The notes under the pieces: model-generated
What the model was told of the DNA's origin: nothing
The model's input: only the letters and a program-made list of their open reading frames with translations
The model's database searches: none
Shown here: positions 10,447 through 21,100 of the stretch, in pieces
Layout of the letters: each line of letters begins with the position of its first letter
How positions within the stretch are numbered: position 1 is the stretch's first letter
Assembly: GCA_022559985.1 (NCBI GenBank)
Contig: JAFJTR010000068.1
Span: forward strand, 1 to 64,000
Source: Parastagonospora avenae f. sp. tritici 18332-5
Taxonomy: Eukaryota > Ascomycota > Dothideomycetes > Pleosporales > Phaeosphaeriaceae
Direction: 5' to 3'
DNA length: 64,000 nt
Translations under genes and position numbers: made by a program

Positions 10447-12571
10447 TCATATCCAGTCGCGAGGTACTGGCTCGCATGATGGCAGCCTCGGCGAGTAGCT
10501 ATGACCCGAGATTCGCCAGCCCATGTTCGGAAGCATTCTGATGCGCGTCTTCTTCGGCGCTCGTCGATCACTTCCCCATGCCGAAGATGATGCGGACTGG
10601 GTTTGCGTTTCTTTTAGTAGGCTGTAGATGGGTGTTGGCATCGCCGAGTTCTTTCAAATCCCCATCGCACTATCACCGGATATTTTGATGATGGTCGATA
10701 CCAGGAACACCAGGCTGAGTACCAGGAGCGTCAATGGAAATGCCAACCAAGCCCACTGGATAGAGATGTAAGGTTCACTCTGATAAGCCGCGCCCTCAAG
10801 CATAGTGTTACTGGTAGAGGATCGTACTATATTGGTCATGGCTGTAGCTAGCCTCTCCATGTGATGGGTAATATTATTGGGAAACTGCATCGGGCTCCAG
10901 GCGAGCTTGCGTACAGTTGGGCCACCCTCGTAATTCTTGTGTCGGAGGACAGGCTTCATGTTGAAATTTGCTGAAGTATAGAATGCCGGGAAAAAATCGT
11001 CGTGATAGTTGACAACCTGACTGTGCGTATCATTGCTGATGCGGTATGTCTCATTTGTTATGACTGAGCCCGAGTCCTAGAAGTAATGGTTTCGCGGCGA
11101 CAGGACGAAGTCGTCCGAATACTGGTACCACATCCCGCCTTCAACCTCCCAAGTCTGCCATGGCCAGGGGTCTAGGTCATGAACAGGTTCAAAGTAGGTA
11201 GAAATCACCTCCTCGCTATAAGTTCCCCACTCATAAGAGGATCTCATGGTATGTACACAACATGTCAGCATGCGTTCTTGGACGTTGGGAGCTTCGTTGC
11301 GGTAAACGGTTTCAGGCCCACCCTTTGCAGATGATATTTGTGCATCAAGGATCGGATAACGCGTGTATTTAAATCGAATCGAACCATGGCCATAGTAAGG
11401 TAATTTCGAGTCAAAGTCGGTTAGAGGAATCATCCGAACCAGAAGGGCCTCGCCATCTGTGATACTACCATTCTCTGGCAGAACATACCCTCGTGGCATT
11501 TATGAAGTCGCCGCAAACTGTTCGATTCGGATAGGGTACCTCGCAAAGCGGCCCTGTCCAGAGAGCACTCCACTCGACCGTCGTATTGAGGCAAGCATAA
11601 GTACTGTTGAGGTCCTCTGAGACGTCTTCACAGCTACTGCAGATTGCAAGTGTTTCGTACGGTGGCCATGTACGGTCACTTGTTGGGCATGAGAGAGGTA
11701 TGTCCGGTCGGGTGCCCTTTCCAAATATCACAGGCTGTGTTCCGTTCCTGTAAAAATATTCGCGGGCAACAGGTGCAAGGGCCCGATCTTCAATAATAAT
11801 TTCTCCACCGAACATGAAAGACGGTGTTACGTCCGGTCGATACTCGATGATCCGAGGAATGGTCCCAGTAATTTTCTGTAAAGTCCACTGGTCTGGAAGG
11901 GAGACTACTTGCTGAAAAAATGTGTCGATTGCAAGCAAAAGTACGATAAGAACAACTCCTCGTGCGGCCAGTGATCTCCCTTTGGTGCGAAAGAGCAACA
12001 TCAATGCGCCTAATGGACCTCCGCAAAATTGATGTATCATTATCAGCATATGTCTACAGATGACTCGATATGTGGCTACACAACTCGATGCTTTGTCAAA
12101 GATCTCGAAATCCCACATGGTTCTAGATTTGCTAAACCAGTTCCACTTGAGCTGACCAAGTGCTTCCGTTGTAGGCACTATCAAGGCTGCAGAAGCGACC
12201 TTGCTGAGGGCATTGGTGTACGTGAGAAAATTACCAGCCTATGCCATCGGCTTTCTGTTGAGGTATGCGTATGTCACGATGTTGGCCCCTATTGCAGATG
12301 CACTAACGAGCCAGCAGAGTATCTCGAAAAGCCATCGCTTGAAGGCATTGCCCGATGAATTGTACTCGGCTAGCTTGCGCTCGATGCGCTGTGTGAAGTC
12401 GAGCGATGGCTTGGTTTCGGGTGAGAAGTCTGAAACTGGCTCAATGTTTCCATCGATGAAGCCAAGCTCATCAGGCAATCGTCCCGAAGCTTCGTCGCGT
12501 GGGGATGCTGTCGACTGTCGGTACCCAGTGTGGCATGGCTCATATGGCGGAGGATAGTTGTTATGCAGCAT
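10447..12571 (-). pseudogene. DUF3176 membrane-protein pseudogene (paralog 1 of 5)
   Basis: Colinear with the intact paralog at 13145-15364. The N-terminal part (12239-12571) has 'DFTQRIERKLAEYNSSGNAF' and a membrane segment. Next come 'TEALGQLKWNWFSKSRTMWD', 'LLAIDTFFQQVVSLPDQW', an ectodomain, and the C-terminal 'PNNITHHMERLATAMTNIVR' with membrane segment 'WAWLAFPLTLLVLSLVFLV'. Breaks: a frameshift near 11480-11500 after 'GDFINAT', an in-frame TAG at 11077-11079, and an in-frame TGA at 10654-10656 where paralogs have Trp ('GIWKTSAM'). An extra stretch of about 60 bp near 12000-12060 interrupts 'FDKAS...GPLGALML' and could be an intron. The conserved 'CPTSNCTW' motif has become 'CPTSDRTW', losing a cysteine. 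Several independent lesions point to a pseudogene rather than sequencing error. Confidence 0.85.
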
Positions 12572-13144
12572 TTTGTCAATGAAGGCAATATCGCGTTCGG
12601 ACTTCTAGGAAAACAGATGATGTGTGCATGTCATTTGTAGTCTGTGAAATTTCATAGAAATTGAGGCTGAGGCCACCTGCATCCATGTCTTGCGCTTGCG
12701 CTTTGATCTGCCCATTCTACCACCTGGGCATGTGTGCGGACCCTCATGACTCGCGTCATTGATAGCTCAAGGCCCGCAAACGCTTGCCAAGATATAATGA
12801 GGCCTTCAGGAACGTGTTGTTAGGGCCCGGCTGTATGTTGTGGTTTCCGGCTGTATTTTGGCGCTGCGACACAGCGACGAGTCATTATCAGCATGAGTCG
12901 GAATGTGCGATAAGAGCCATAGCAAAGAGAGAATGACACGTCCAGTACTTGTCCGACTTAGCAATGTGGCATTAGTTCGTTGCGGTAGTGATATCATTTC
13001 GAGGAGACGGAGACGCCAGGCGCTAATGACTCAGCATGCACGTGACAAGTCAGCGTGCAACATCAACACCTGATTCCTCCTGAGGTCACGAGAGCTTCTT
13101 CAGCGGTGTTACAACATCATTTCGAATACATATGTATGCGTCTA
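12572..13144. other. Intergenic region between two DUF3176 paralogs
   Basis: About 570 bp with no open frame showing a known motif. In particular, no Kex2-repeat peptide gene is seen here, unlike downstream of the DUF3176 genes at 18471 and 31528. Confidence 0.5.
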
Positions 13145-15364
13145 TCATACCCAACCAGGTGGTGCCTGGGGATGGTTCCTCCTAATTGACGTCGGTGACG
13201 TGCACATATACCCAGAAACCCGCCAGCCTTGGTCAGGCAGCAATCGTATCTTCACTCGCTTCGCTCCACGGCTCTCCTCGCTCCGCCATGTCGCATTCGT
13301 CCTCAGATCATGGCGCATGTCTTGCGGAAGACTGTACATCAACGTCGGCATGGCGGACGTCTTCCAGATCCCCAATTCCCCATTTTCGCCACGTGAAGTT
13401 CTGAGCATTGTGGCGACCAGGAACACGACGCACAAAACAAGCATAGCCAGTGGAAAAGTAAGCCAGGCCCAGTTTACCTTCACAAAGGTCTCTAGAGCAG
13501 AAGCTTCACCTTCCACAAAATCCCTGCTGCTTGAATCGGACCTCATAGCATTTGTCAAAGCTATCGCCATCCTCTCCATGTGGTGTGTGACGTTGTTGGG
13601 AGCGAGCCATGGACTGAATCTCACTGCTCGAAACATGACTCTGTCATTGAAACTGGTCCTTATCTTCAAAAAGGCATTTGCTGTCTCGTTCGCGACGGTG
13701 ATTGAGGATGGGAATATCTCATCAAGTAAGGTCACAAAGGAAAAGACCGTGTTATTTGAGAGGCCGTACTCGATATCGTTCTGGCTTGTTTCCGAATCAT
13801 AGATGCTGATGTTTCCTTGATAATCTGTGTCCGTGATGCGGAGGTGGGGAATATATTTGGAAGTCCACGGGTACGGCGTTCGGGTGGTGTTGATGATCGT
13901 TTCCTCCACGTCCTCGTGATAAACACCCCAGGAATAGGATGAGCGAATCTTTTTGATGCACCACGAAATTACGCATTCGTGTGCAATTGGTGCTTCCTTT
14001 CGGTACACACTTTCCGCCGAACCGTCTTTTGAGCTCACGATGAGAGCGTCTAAGACTGGGTGGTTGAAACTCTTGAAGTTGATGGAGCCGCCATATAGTG
14101 GTTGCCTACTTGGATTTGTGACAAGCGGAAGAGTACGCATTAGTAAAGCTTCTCCGTATGCCGGATTCTCGCTGTCATTACTGACTCTATAGCCAGACAT
14201 CAGGACCGGTGAGGTGCTTGTTGCATTCAGAAAGTAACCGCAGGCCGTACCTGTCGTATAAGCGTTAGTGACCCTGCACAAAAATTCCAGATTTTTTAGT
14301 GAGTAAGCTATACTGTCCAAGCGTTGAATTGTGTGAAAGGTGTAGGACACACGAGAATTGCAACATGCTAGTGACTTACCAGTCTGCCAGGTACTCTCTG
14401 TCTGAGGCCCTGTCGCATTGAGAATCCAGTCCATCTTCATGGGAAGACACGCATACGTGAGCATTTTTGAAATGTCCACGCATGCGCTACAAGTTCCCAG
14501 AGTTGAGTAGGGTTGCCACTCGCATTTACTGGTAGGACATGAAAGTGGAAAGCCTGCTTGACTGCCTTCGCGGCTTGTGGAGAAGTGAGTACCGTTTTGA
14601 TCGTAAAAGAACGGGAGGAGTGCCGATTTAAGGTCTTGGTTTGGCGAGGCTTCCTGGCCATTAGTGAGGCTCGAGTATGCGAACATTACGTCGGGCTCGT
14701 ACCAGACTACTCGTGGTACGAGCCCATGGCCGCGGAATGTCCATCGCTCTTGAGACTCGGTAACTTGCTGGAAGAACGTATCAATTGCCAGCAATAGCAC
14801 AGTCAAAAGAGCACCAAGCGCGGCGAGTGACTTTCCTTTGGTACGGAACAGGAGTAGAACAGAGCCCCAAGCACCCCTAGATGCTTTGTCGAATATCTCA
14901 AAGTCATACGCATCTCTAGACTCTGTTCCATGAAACCAAGACCATTTTAGCTGCCCAATAGCTTCCGATATGGGCAGTATGAGTGCTGCAGACGCGATTT
15001 TGGAGAGGATGGTGGTACACGTGAGCCCAGATGACCACCTGACGAGTGGCTGGCCCTGAAAACATGCGAGTATAGTAATAATCGTTCCTATAACCCGTCA
15101 GCATCGGCTTTGCAAGTTGTGGTACTGAATATGTCTACCCATGCATAAGGCGCTCGCTGATACACTAATGATCTCGAACAGCCAACGTTTTACGATGTTT
15201 TGCGACGCATTGCACTGTGCAAGTTTCCGTTCGATACGTTGTGTAATGTCCAAAGAGGATTTGATATTGACGGATGCTCGATAGGGTCGCTGTGATGCTT
15301 CCCCACGACCTCCAACAAAGGACATGTTCTCAAAGCTCGACAAGCGACGACTATGAGGATTCAT
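13145..15364 (-). CDS. DUF3176 multi-pass membrane protein (paralog 2)
   Basis: Three exons, 15139-15364, 14380-15087 and 13145-14250, sum to 2040 nt (679 aa). The introns at 15088-15138 and 14251-14379 are GT-AG; the second is 129 nt and stays open if unspliced, so only the paralogs reveal it. The N-terminal DUF3176 core holds 'DITQRIERKLAQCNASQN', a membrane span, 'SEAIGQLKWSWFHG', 'FEIFDKASRGAWGSVLLLF' and 'LLLAIDTFFQQV'. The ectodomain of about 400 aa has 'SCPTSKCEWQPYSTLGTCSA' and many N-x-S/T sites. A C-terminal span ('WAWLTFPLAMLVLCVVFLV') precedes a short tail ending 'APPGWV'. The function of the family is unknown; the layout suggests a surface protein. No peptide gene lies next to it. 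Confidence 0.88.
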
Positions 15365-16904
15365 GCTGGCATTGGCAGTAGGACCAGATTTGCATTATGG
15401 TTTGCGGCACAAAGGCTGGGTGAGGACTGAAACGTGAGGAGCCATACCTGTGGTGAGAATTATGATTGGTATGAGAAGCAAATTACGAGGATAGAGCAGC
15501 ATGGTCGGTAACACTTCAACTCAGAAGGTGGGTTGCGAGAGGCTGCGATAGCGTCTCGTCAGGGTCTCATACTCCTGATTTAGAACTTTTGCTCTCAAGA
15601 AATTTGTCCGACCAATGAAAATTCAACATTTCGCGCCGTGTATCAGCCTTACTATGCGTTGGCGGCTAAGCGCTGCGAGGGACGATCCGGCGGCTACACG
15701 CAGACATGTGTGGGCGGATTGTACAAGCATACCTGGCAATCGCTCACACAAAGACGTACGATGACGACGGAGCAATGTAAGCGCCATTGAAATGCAGTGA
15801 TAGACGCCTTCAAAATGTGGTAAATTGCAAGCGTTGTTGTTCCATCACGGTGGTGAGCTATGGCCAGCTGCGGGTAATGATATTATTTCCGGCAACACAT
15901 CGCATGAACAGTGGTACCTTCCAGCATTGTGCGATCACGCTTGATGGCTTTCCGTCCCATGCAAAGTAAGCTATCACCCACTGCACAGATTCTCATACCG
16001 ATTGCAGCACCCTTGTAAATGTGCGACCGCCAGACCGGATAACCCTCACCTGCATCACCCGCATCACCTGCGTAGGCACCTGCGTACCTAGGTATCCATG
16101 AACATTTCGGAGGGCATGGAACATGGTTCGATCCTGCATAAATTGCACGTTCAAACCAGTCAACCTTCATAAACATTGGCGTTGAAGATGCTTTCCTGTT
16201 CAGGCGACACATGCTTTGGATAAGGTGATGCCAAACGCACGTCGGAAAGAATCGCTATTGTGGTTTGAACATATGCCACCTGCACATGGTTTGTGCGGTC
16301 TGCCGTTGTCTACTAAGTATTTTCCAGGTGTCAGTAACACCAGCCTTCTCTTTATCAAGAATGGAACAAAATGTGATGGATGGAGAGCAAGAGGGCTGAA
16401 CCATGCAGAGCGCAACGACGTTGAAAGCTTGCCGAGCCGAGCCGAGGTATGAGATTGTTCCGATTAGGTCGAAACGCGGACGGTGAAGGTCTGAGCATTG
16501 TCTTAGAGCTGGGCTGATGAGGTATGTATGTACGTTCTGTCCCTGGGCGCTTAATTTGGGCCAATCAGAGGCAGAGGCCCTGTCGATGTACCTGAACGAT
16601 GACATGCGCATGGGACGCAAGTCATGATGCGAAAGTCTGGGTAGTGTGTATTGGCGGCTTACCTGCTCCGAGAACGCGATTTGAACGCAATGAAATACCG
16701 CCAGATTGTGGTCAATGGATTGCAAAAAATCGCGAATACCTGCAATGTCGATGGTGAGCTCTCCCTGACCGTATAGTAGTTGAGCGTCAGTCGCTCGTGG
16801 CTGTATGCACAGAAAGCTACTTTGTCATGACGTGACAGGCGCACCAAGCTCTGCGTGGCTTTTGTGATGAAGTACATGGAATATCTATCTACTGAGATCT
16901 AGAA
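15365..16904. other. Long intergenic region, no supported gene
   Basis: About 1.5 kb. Frames on the minus strand near 15883-16212 and 16255-16725 have no recognisable domain, signal peptide or consistent splice pattern. No transposon ends, LTR or RNA gene were seen. Confidence 0.45.
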
Positions 16905-17722
16905 GTTGTTAAAGCGTGACGCCGATGTGATTCGCTTGCGAAGGGGAACTGTAGCGGCGGTCTCGGGAACGGCCAATTGGCGTAAGTCGCTCTCGAAGCA
17001 GAGCCAATCGTTCCGGGCTTATGGGATCGACCATAACCGCCAAGTCTCGTTTGTGCAACTAAAAGCTGTTTGATTGGTTAGAAACGTTCCTGGCAATTAA
17101 AGGAGACTTGTGAACTTACAGTCGGAATTACTCAAGTCGTCAATTGTAGAGTTGCCTTGTCGAAAGCCCTTTGAGCGCTTGCAAATGTGATAGTTCGGGT
17201 GATGCGAGTGCCGACTTCGTAGAACCATTGCGACGCGGTCCTGGGCCTCCCAACGGTCCGGTCTAACGCCATGTGTTCCAGTCGCGTCGGCATACACGTT
17301 TCAGCTCGCCGAATCAGTGTCCTAGCAACCATGTCTTTCCGCATGTCTGCCAATGATTGTGCGACGACCGCATAAACTCTGCAATGTGCCTGTTCTTCTC
17401 CATGCATCTCATGTCCCGTAGATGGCTGCAAGAGCGGTTATCGGGGTGACGGGTCACCAGGGGATGAAGCGCCGTGGACGAGTGGTGGAGATGACGCTGT
17501 CGTGTGGTGCTTGGATCCTTGTGTGTCTGTCGTTACGATGAGTTCATCCTGATGCATAAATGTACTTGCCTCACCCCCGGATAGGATTGACAAGTATACC
17601 ACGCACATCATTCATCTTCAATCTTGCTTGGACGTGCCAGTACTCCTGCACAAGAACAAGTACACAGCTCTTTCCACCTCGCATCTCCTCATAACTGCCT
17701 TTCGACGGCCAAGACCGCGACA
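16905..17722. repeat. Upstream segment of duplicated block A (homologous to 30158-30956)
   Basis: Many stretches align in order with 30158-30956: 'GCCGATGTGATTCGC' with 'GCTGATGTGATTCGC', 'GTTGCCTTGT', 'GCGCTTGCAA', 'TCTAACGCC', and finally 'ATAAATGTA' before the peptide genes. On the minus strand both copies also keep a GTAAGT splice-donor-like sequence (about 17118 and 30371). This shows that the duplication included the 5' region of the peptide genes. Overall identity is clearly lower than in the tract at 21101-21721. Confidence 0.7.
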
Positions 17723-18308
17723 ATGCACGGCCCAACCATTTTTCTCATCACTTCATTGATGGTTCCGATATTCGCAGCTCCATTGCCGACGCCATATGTA
17801 AGTCATGGTGACCCTCTCTAACACCAAGTGGCTGTTGACGTTTCCACAGATCAACACACCTGCGAGCGTATCTGTTGCACCCCGTGACGAATCCTTCGCG
17901 GCCAACCTGCTCCACAATGTCTTAAGACGAGCTTCGATCATCGAGGCACTACCCGATCGTGTTGCACTCAGCGCTGAGAAGCGTTACAAAGGCGTCAAGC
18001 ACGGAGGGAAGCGTGACGAGACCCTCAGTGCTGAGAAGCGTTACAAAGGCGTCAAGCACGGAGGAAAGCGTGACGAGGTTCCCAGTGCTGAGAAGCGTTA
18101 CAAAGGCGTCAAGCATGGAGGGAAGCGTGATGAAGCTCTCAGTGCTGATAAACGTGCAAAAGGGGTCCAGCACGGAGGAGGAAAGCGTGATGAGATTGTC
18201 CGTGCCGAAAAGCGTTACAAGGGCGTCCAGCACGGAGGAGGAAAGCGTGGAGAAGGTGTCGTCCGTGGTGGGAAGCGTGAACCTTCAGTCAACGAGAGCG
18301 AAAGATGA
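17723..18308 (+). CDS. Kex2-processed repeat peptide precursor (dikaritin-like RiPP/KEP candidate), core YKGVKHGG
   Basis: Two exons, 17723-17797 and 17850-18308, encode 177 aa; the phase-0 intron has GTAAGT and ACAG ends. The start is a signal peptide ('IFLITSLMVPIFAAPLP'). The second half is five tandem units of 19-20 aa from 17970. Each has a short core between Lys-Arg pairs: YKGVKHGG three times, then AKGVQHGGG and YKGVQHGGG. Acidic spacers such as DETLSAE separate the cores. Signal peptide plus identical cores bounded by KR is the design of fungal precursors cut by the Golgi protease Kex2, for example the dikaritin precursors of ustiloxin and phomopsin. Tyr at the first core position also fits that class. 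No DUF3328 gene or tyrosinase is adjacent; the neighbour, tail-to-tail 162 bp away, is a DUF3176 gene. Confidence 0.88.
17970..18260 (+). repeat. 57-60 bp tandem repeat encoding the peptide cores
   Basis: Five in-frame units start at 17970, 18027, 18084, 18141 and 18201. The first three are 57 bp and nearly identical. The last two are 60 bp, with an extra Gly codon and Gln in place of the second Lys of the core. The fourth unit has Ala instead of Tyr at the first core position. Confidence 0.9.
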
Positions 18309-18470
18309 AGGACAACAAGATTGATGCACGGACAGTTCTTCAACAGCTGGATCAATTGCTTTCATTCTTCCGTGGAGAACGTTTTGGGGCTCATCCGAAC
18401 ACCACTCTTCATCCTTATACCCGATGTTACGGCGGCACTTCAACTCCCACCCTCTTCGATCGATCCGACT

Positions 18471-20954
18471 TCAGATCCACCCCGGCGGTGGTAAATTCTT
18501 GGGGATCTTTGGCGTCATTGGCGAGAAGACATCTCCCGAGGCCCTCCAGCCTCTTGTTGCAGATAACCTTACTTTTAATTCCTTAGCTCTTGCCCGTGGG
18601 GTGCCTTTCGAGTTTGACTTGGCCAGTCCTTTTTGGAAATGATCCGGAAGGCCGTATAGTAGTGTAGCAATCGCAGAATTCTTTCTTATACTCACTTGAT
18701 CCTTTTCGGTAGCACTCTTGATCACGGTGGCGAGAAGGAAGATACAGCTGATGAGCAATAACCCAACCGGAAGAGACAACCACGCCCATCGTACCTCGAC
18801 GTATACTTCGTTATCGAAAGCTTGACCAGATATGTACTCATGGCTACCAGAGGACCTTACAAGGTTGGTGACGGCCTGTGCTAATCGCTCGAAGTGGTGG
18901 GTGATATTGTTTGGCAACAACCAAGGATTGAAGTCAAGATACTTCGTTCGGACCTCATCAGGGCTACCAGTCCTCCACCTGAAAATAGGCTCGGATGATA
19001 CATTTGTAACAGACGTGAAAGCTGGAAACAGTCGATCGAAGATGATGACCGTGTTCAGCATCGTGTCGTTGTTCACTCCCCATCCCCAGTTTGAAAAATT
19101 GTTCTCGGTAGGCGGAGCAGCGATCGTAACATTCTCGAGGTAACCAGTCATGGTGAGATTCTCTTCCGGCACTTCCCATGTTGACCAAGGGAAGGCACCC
19201 TGAGACTCGTTCCGAAATGTCTGAATAACCTCTTCCTGATACGTCCCCAAATAGTACGACGATTTCACAGTCTTGACGCACCATGTCAAGATGCATTCCT
19301 GCAAAATTGGTGTCTTGTTCGCATACACGTCATGATCATCGGCGATGCTTGATATGAGGACATTCTCAATCGGATTCCGTACGTGTTTGAAGCTGATCGA
19401 CCCATCTCCATACAGAGGCTCGCGCGCATAACCCGCGATCAGAGGCAGGGTGCGCATGAGTAGAGCTTCGCCGACAGTCTTTCCGTCATCGTTCATCATG
19501 TAACCAGACATGAGGACAGGCTCCGCGCTGGTGGCGTTCAGGAAGTATCCACATACTGTTGCATTTGGGTATGAAGAGACGGTGGCATTCAGAGTAGAAG
19601 TCCAATCGACGCGAGTGTATATGCAGGCGAAGTCAAGAAGGTCGGTAACCATTTCACACTGGCTGCACATCCCGAGAGTTTCGTAGTTCGGCCAAGTACA
19701 GTTGCTACTAGGGCAAGTAAGAGGAATCTCAGCCCGAGTGGCGTTTCCGAAAGCCATTGGTTGGGTTCCATTGCCAACGAAGTAAGGGTCGGCAACAGCC
19801 AACATGTCAACATCATCCCCGGCCATTTCAACCCCATTCCGATATTCAACGGGGTATCGAGGCTCATATCGGACAGTGCGCGCGATAGAGCTGTTCGTTT
19901 CCTGTAGTGTCCATCTTTCCGGGAAGCTGACAAGCTGTTGGAAGAACGGATCAAGTGCCAGGGCGAATAAAGTGACGAGCGCCCCTAAAGCTGCGATGGT
20001 CTTGCCCTTAGTATGTATCAGGAGAAGAAGTGCGCCCCAAGGTCCCCGCGACGCATTATCGAACATTTCGAAGTCCCACATTTTTTTCGAATCCCCCTTG
20101 ATAAACCAGCTCCATTTCAGCTGGCCAAGTGCTTCGGCTACAGGAAGGAGAAGGGCAGCACCAGCAATGCGTGAGAGTACGGAGACGAAAGCGTTGAGCG
20201 TCAGGCCCATTCGAGCGAAGGGCCACCTGGATGCCGGTTGATCTCTGAGGACAACGAGAACAGCAATGATGGCTGCCATACACATGGCGCTGATAAGCCA
20301 ACTGACAATTTCTAGAAGCCATCTTTCGATGATGTTGCCGGATGAGTTGTAGCGCCAGATCTTCTCCTCAATACGTTGAGCAATATTCGCTGCTGGTTCG
20401 GCCTTCTCGTTCTCGAACGGCGGTTGTATACGGATAGAAGGAGGCTTTGTAGGGCCATTCTGAATCCCGAGTCCGAGATCCGGTTCGACGCCTTTCTTGC
20501 AATCGCCAACCTCTGGAGCTTTATTCGCAAGTGTCGTATTTATAGCAAGGCCATCGAGCCGTACTCGTGGACGGTCAGTGGGGAAGAACCGAAGAAGTGG
20601 GCGCCGAGTTTGTGGTTGTCGAATGACTTCTGGTGGTGGCTCTGGAATAGGCCATATGATCGATCGATCACGTGAGGTTTGTATGGTTGTAGTAGGACTC
20701 GGATCTTCTGGCAAAGCATGTGTTGCCTTGGGAGCATTTGCGTAGCCAGGGCTGAGGTAGGATGCTTTGCTGTTGGGTAGAATCTCGGGGGTCGTAGGCG
20801 TGGTTGGGGTTGTTCCGTATGACTTTGTAGTAGCCCGTTCGTCGTGAGCCTCGAGATAGATAGGAATGCCAGAGACCGCAGGCCACAGAGAAGGGCTTCG
20901 TGGTGAGCGAGACATGTCTGATGCTCGACCCGGAATTGAAAGAGGGTATGGCAT
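18471..20954 (-). CDS. DUF3176 multi-pass membrane protein (paralog 3), partner of the peptide gene in block A
   Basis: A single exon of 827 aa. It is longer than paralog 2 because of a Ser/Pro/Thr-rich N-terminal region of about 190 residues that includes 'YGTTPTTPTTPE' and 'DRSIIWPIPEPPPE'. The DUF3176 core follows: 'NIAQRIEEKIWRYNSSGN', 'WLLEIVSWLISAMCMAAI', 'EALGQLKWSWF', 'FDNASRGPWGALLLL' and 'LDPFFQQLVSFPERW'. The ectodomain carries 'CPSSNCTWPNYETLGMCSQC' and many N-glycosylation sequons. A C-terminal span ('WAWLSLPVGLLLISCIFLL') precedes a short tail ending 'PPPGWI'. The order suggests a cytosolic N-terminal region, several membrane spans and an extracellular or luminal domain. Family function is unknown. 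A role as sensor, carrier or processing partner for the convergent peptide gene is inference from context only. Confidence 0.9.
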   Translation of the reverse strand: MPYPLSIPGRASDMSRSPRSPSLWPAVSGIPIYLEAHDERATTKSYGTTPTTPTTPEILPNSKASYLSPGYANAPKATHALPEDPSPTTTIQTSRDRSIIWPIPEPPPEVIRQPQTRRPLLRFFPTDRPRVRLDGLAINTTLANKAPEVGDCKKGVEPDLGLGIQNGPTKPPSIRIQPPFENEKAEPAANIAQRIEEKIWRYNSSGNIIERWLLEIVSWLISAMCMAAIIAVLVVLRDQPASRWPFARMGLTLNAFVSVLSRIAGAALLLPVAEALGQLKWSWFIKGDSKKMWDFEMFDNASRGPWGALLLLIHTKGKTIAALGALVTLFALALDPFFQQLVSFPERWTLQETNSSIARTVRYEPRYPVEYRNGVEMAGDDVDMLAVADPYFVGNGTQPMAFGNATRAEIPLTCPSSNCTWPNYETLGMCSQCEMVTDLLDFACIYTRVDWTSTLNATVSSYPNATVCGYFLNATSAEPVLMSGYMMNDDGKTVGEALLMRTLPLIAGYAREPLYGDGSISFKHVRNPIENVLISSIADDHDVYANKTPILQECILTWCVKTVKSSYYLGTYQEEVIQTFRNESQGAFPWSTWEVPEENLTMTGYLENVTIAAPPTENNFSNWGWGVNNDTMLNTVIIFDRLFPAFTSVTNVSSEPIFRWRTGSPDEVRTKYLDFNPWLLPNNITHHFERLAQAVTNLVRSSGSHEYISGQAFDNEVYVEVRWAWLSLPVGLLLISCIFLLATVIKSATEKDQVSIRKNSAIATLLYGLPDHFQKGLAKSNSKGTPRARAKELKVRLSATRGWRASGDVFSPMTPKIPKNLPPPGWI

Positions 20955-21100
20955 TAAACCGATGTCGAGTATCTAGATACCACACGAACTAAAGGTATTG
21001 TGATGTCTTAGCTAGCGAAGGTGTACAAAGTTCACAGTGATATACTCCCGCAAGCTTACTGTGCTTCCTACCTTCCAACTATAACATACGCGGGTTGCTC

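Noticed and set aside
17132..17431. Minus-strand frame upstream of the block A peptide gene, with a partly similar frame at 30436-30825
   Set aside because: The similarity follows from the duplicated DNA; starts, lengths and splicing do not agree between copies and no domain is visible, so a gene is not supported.
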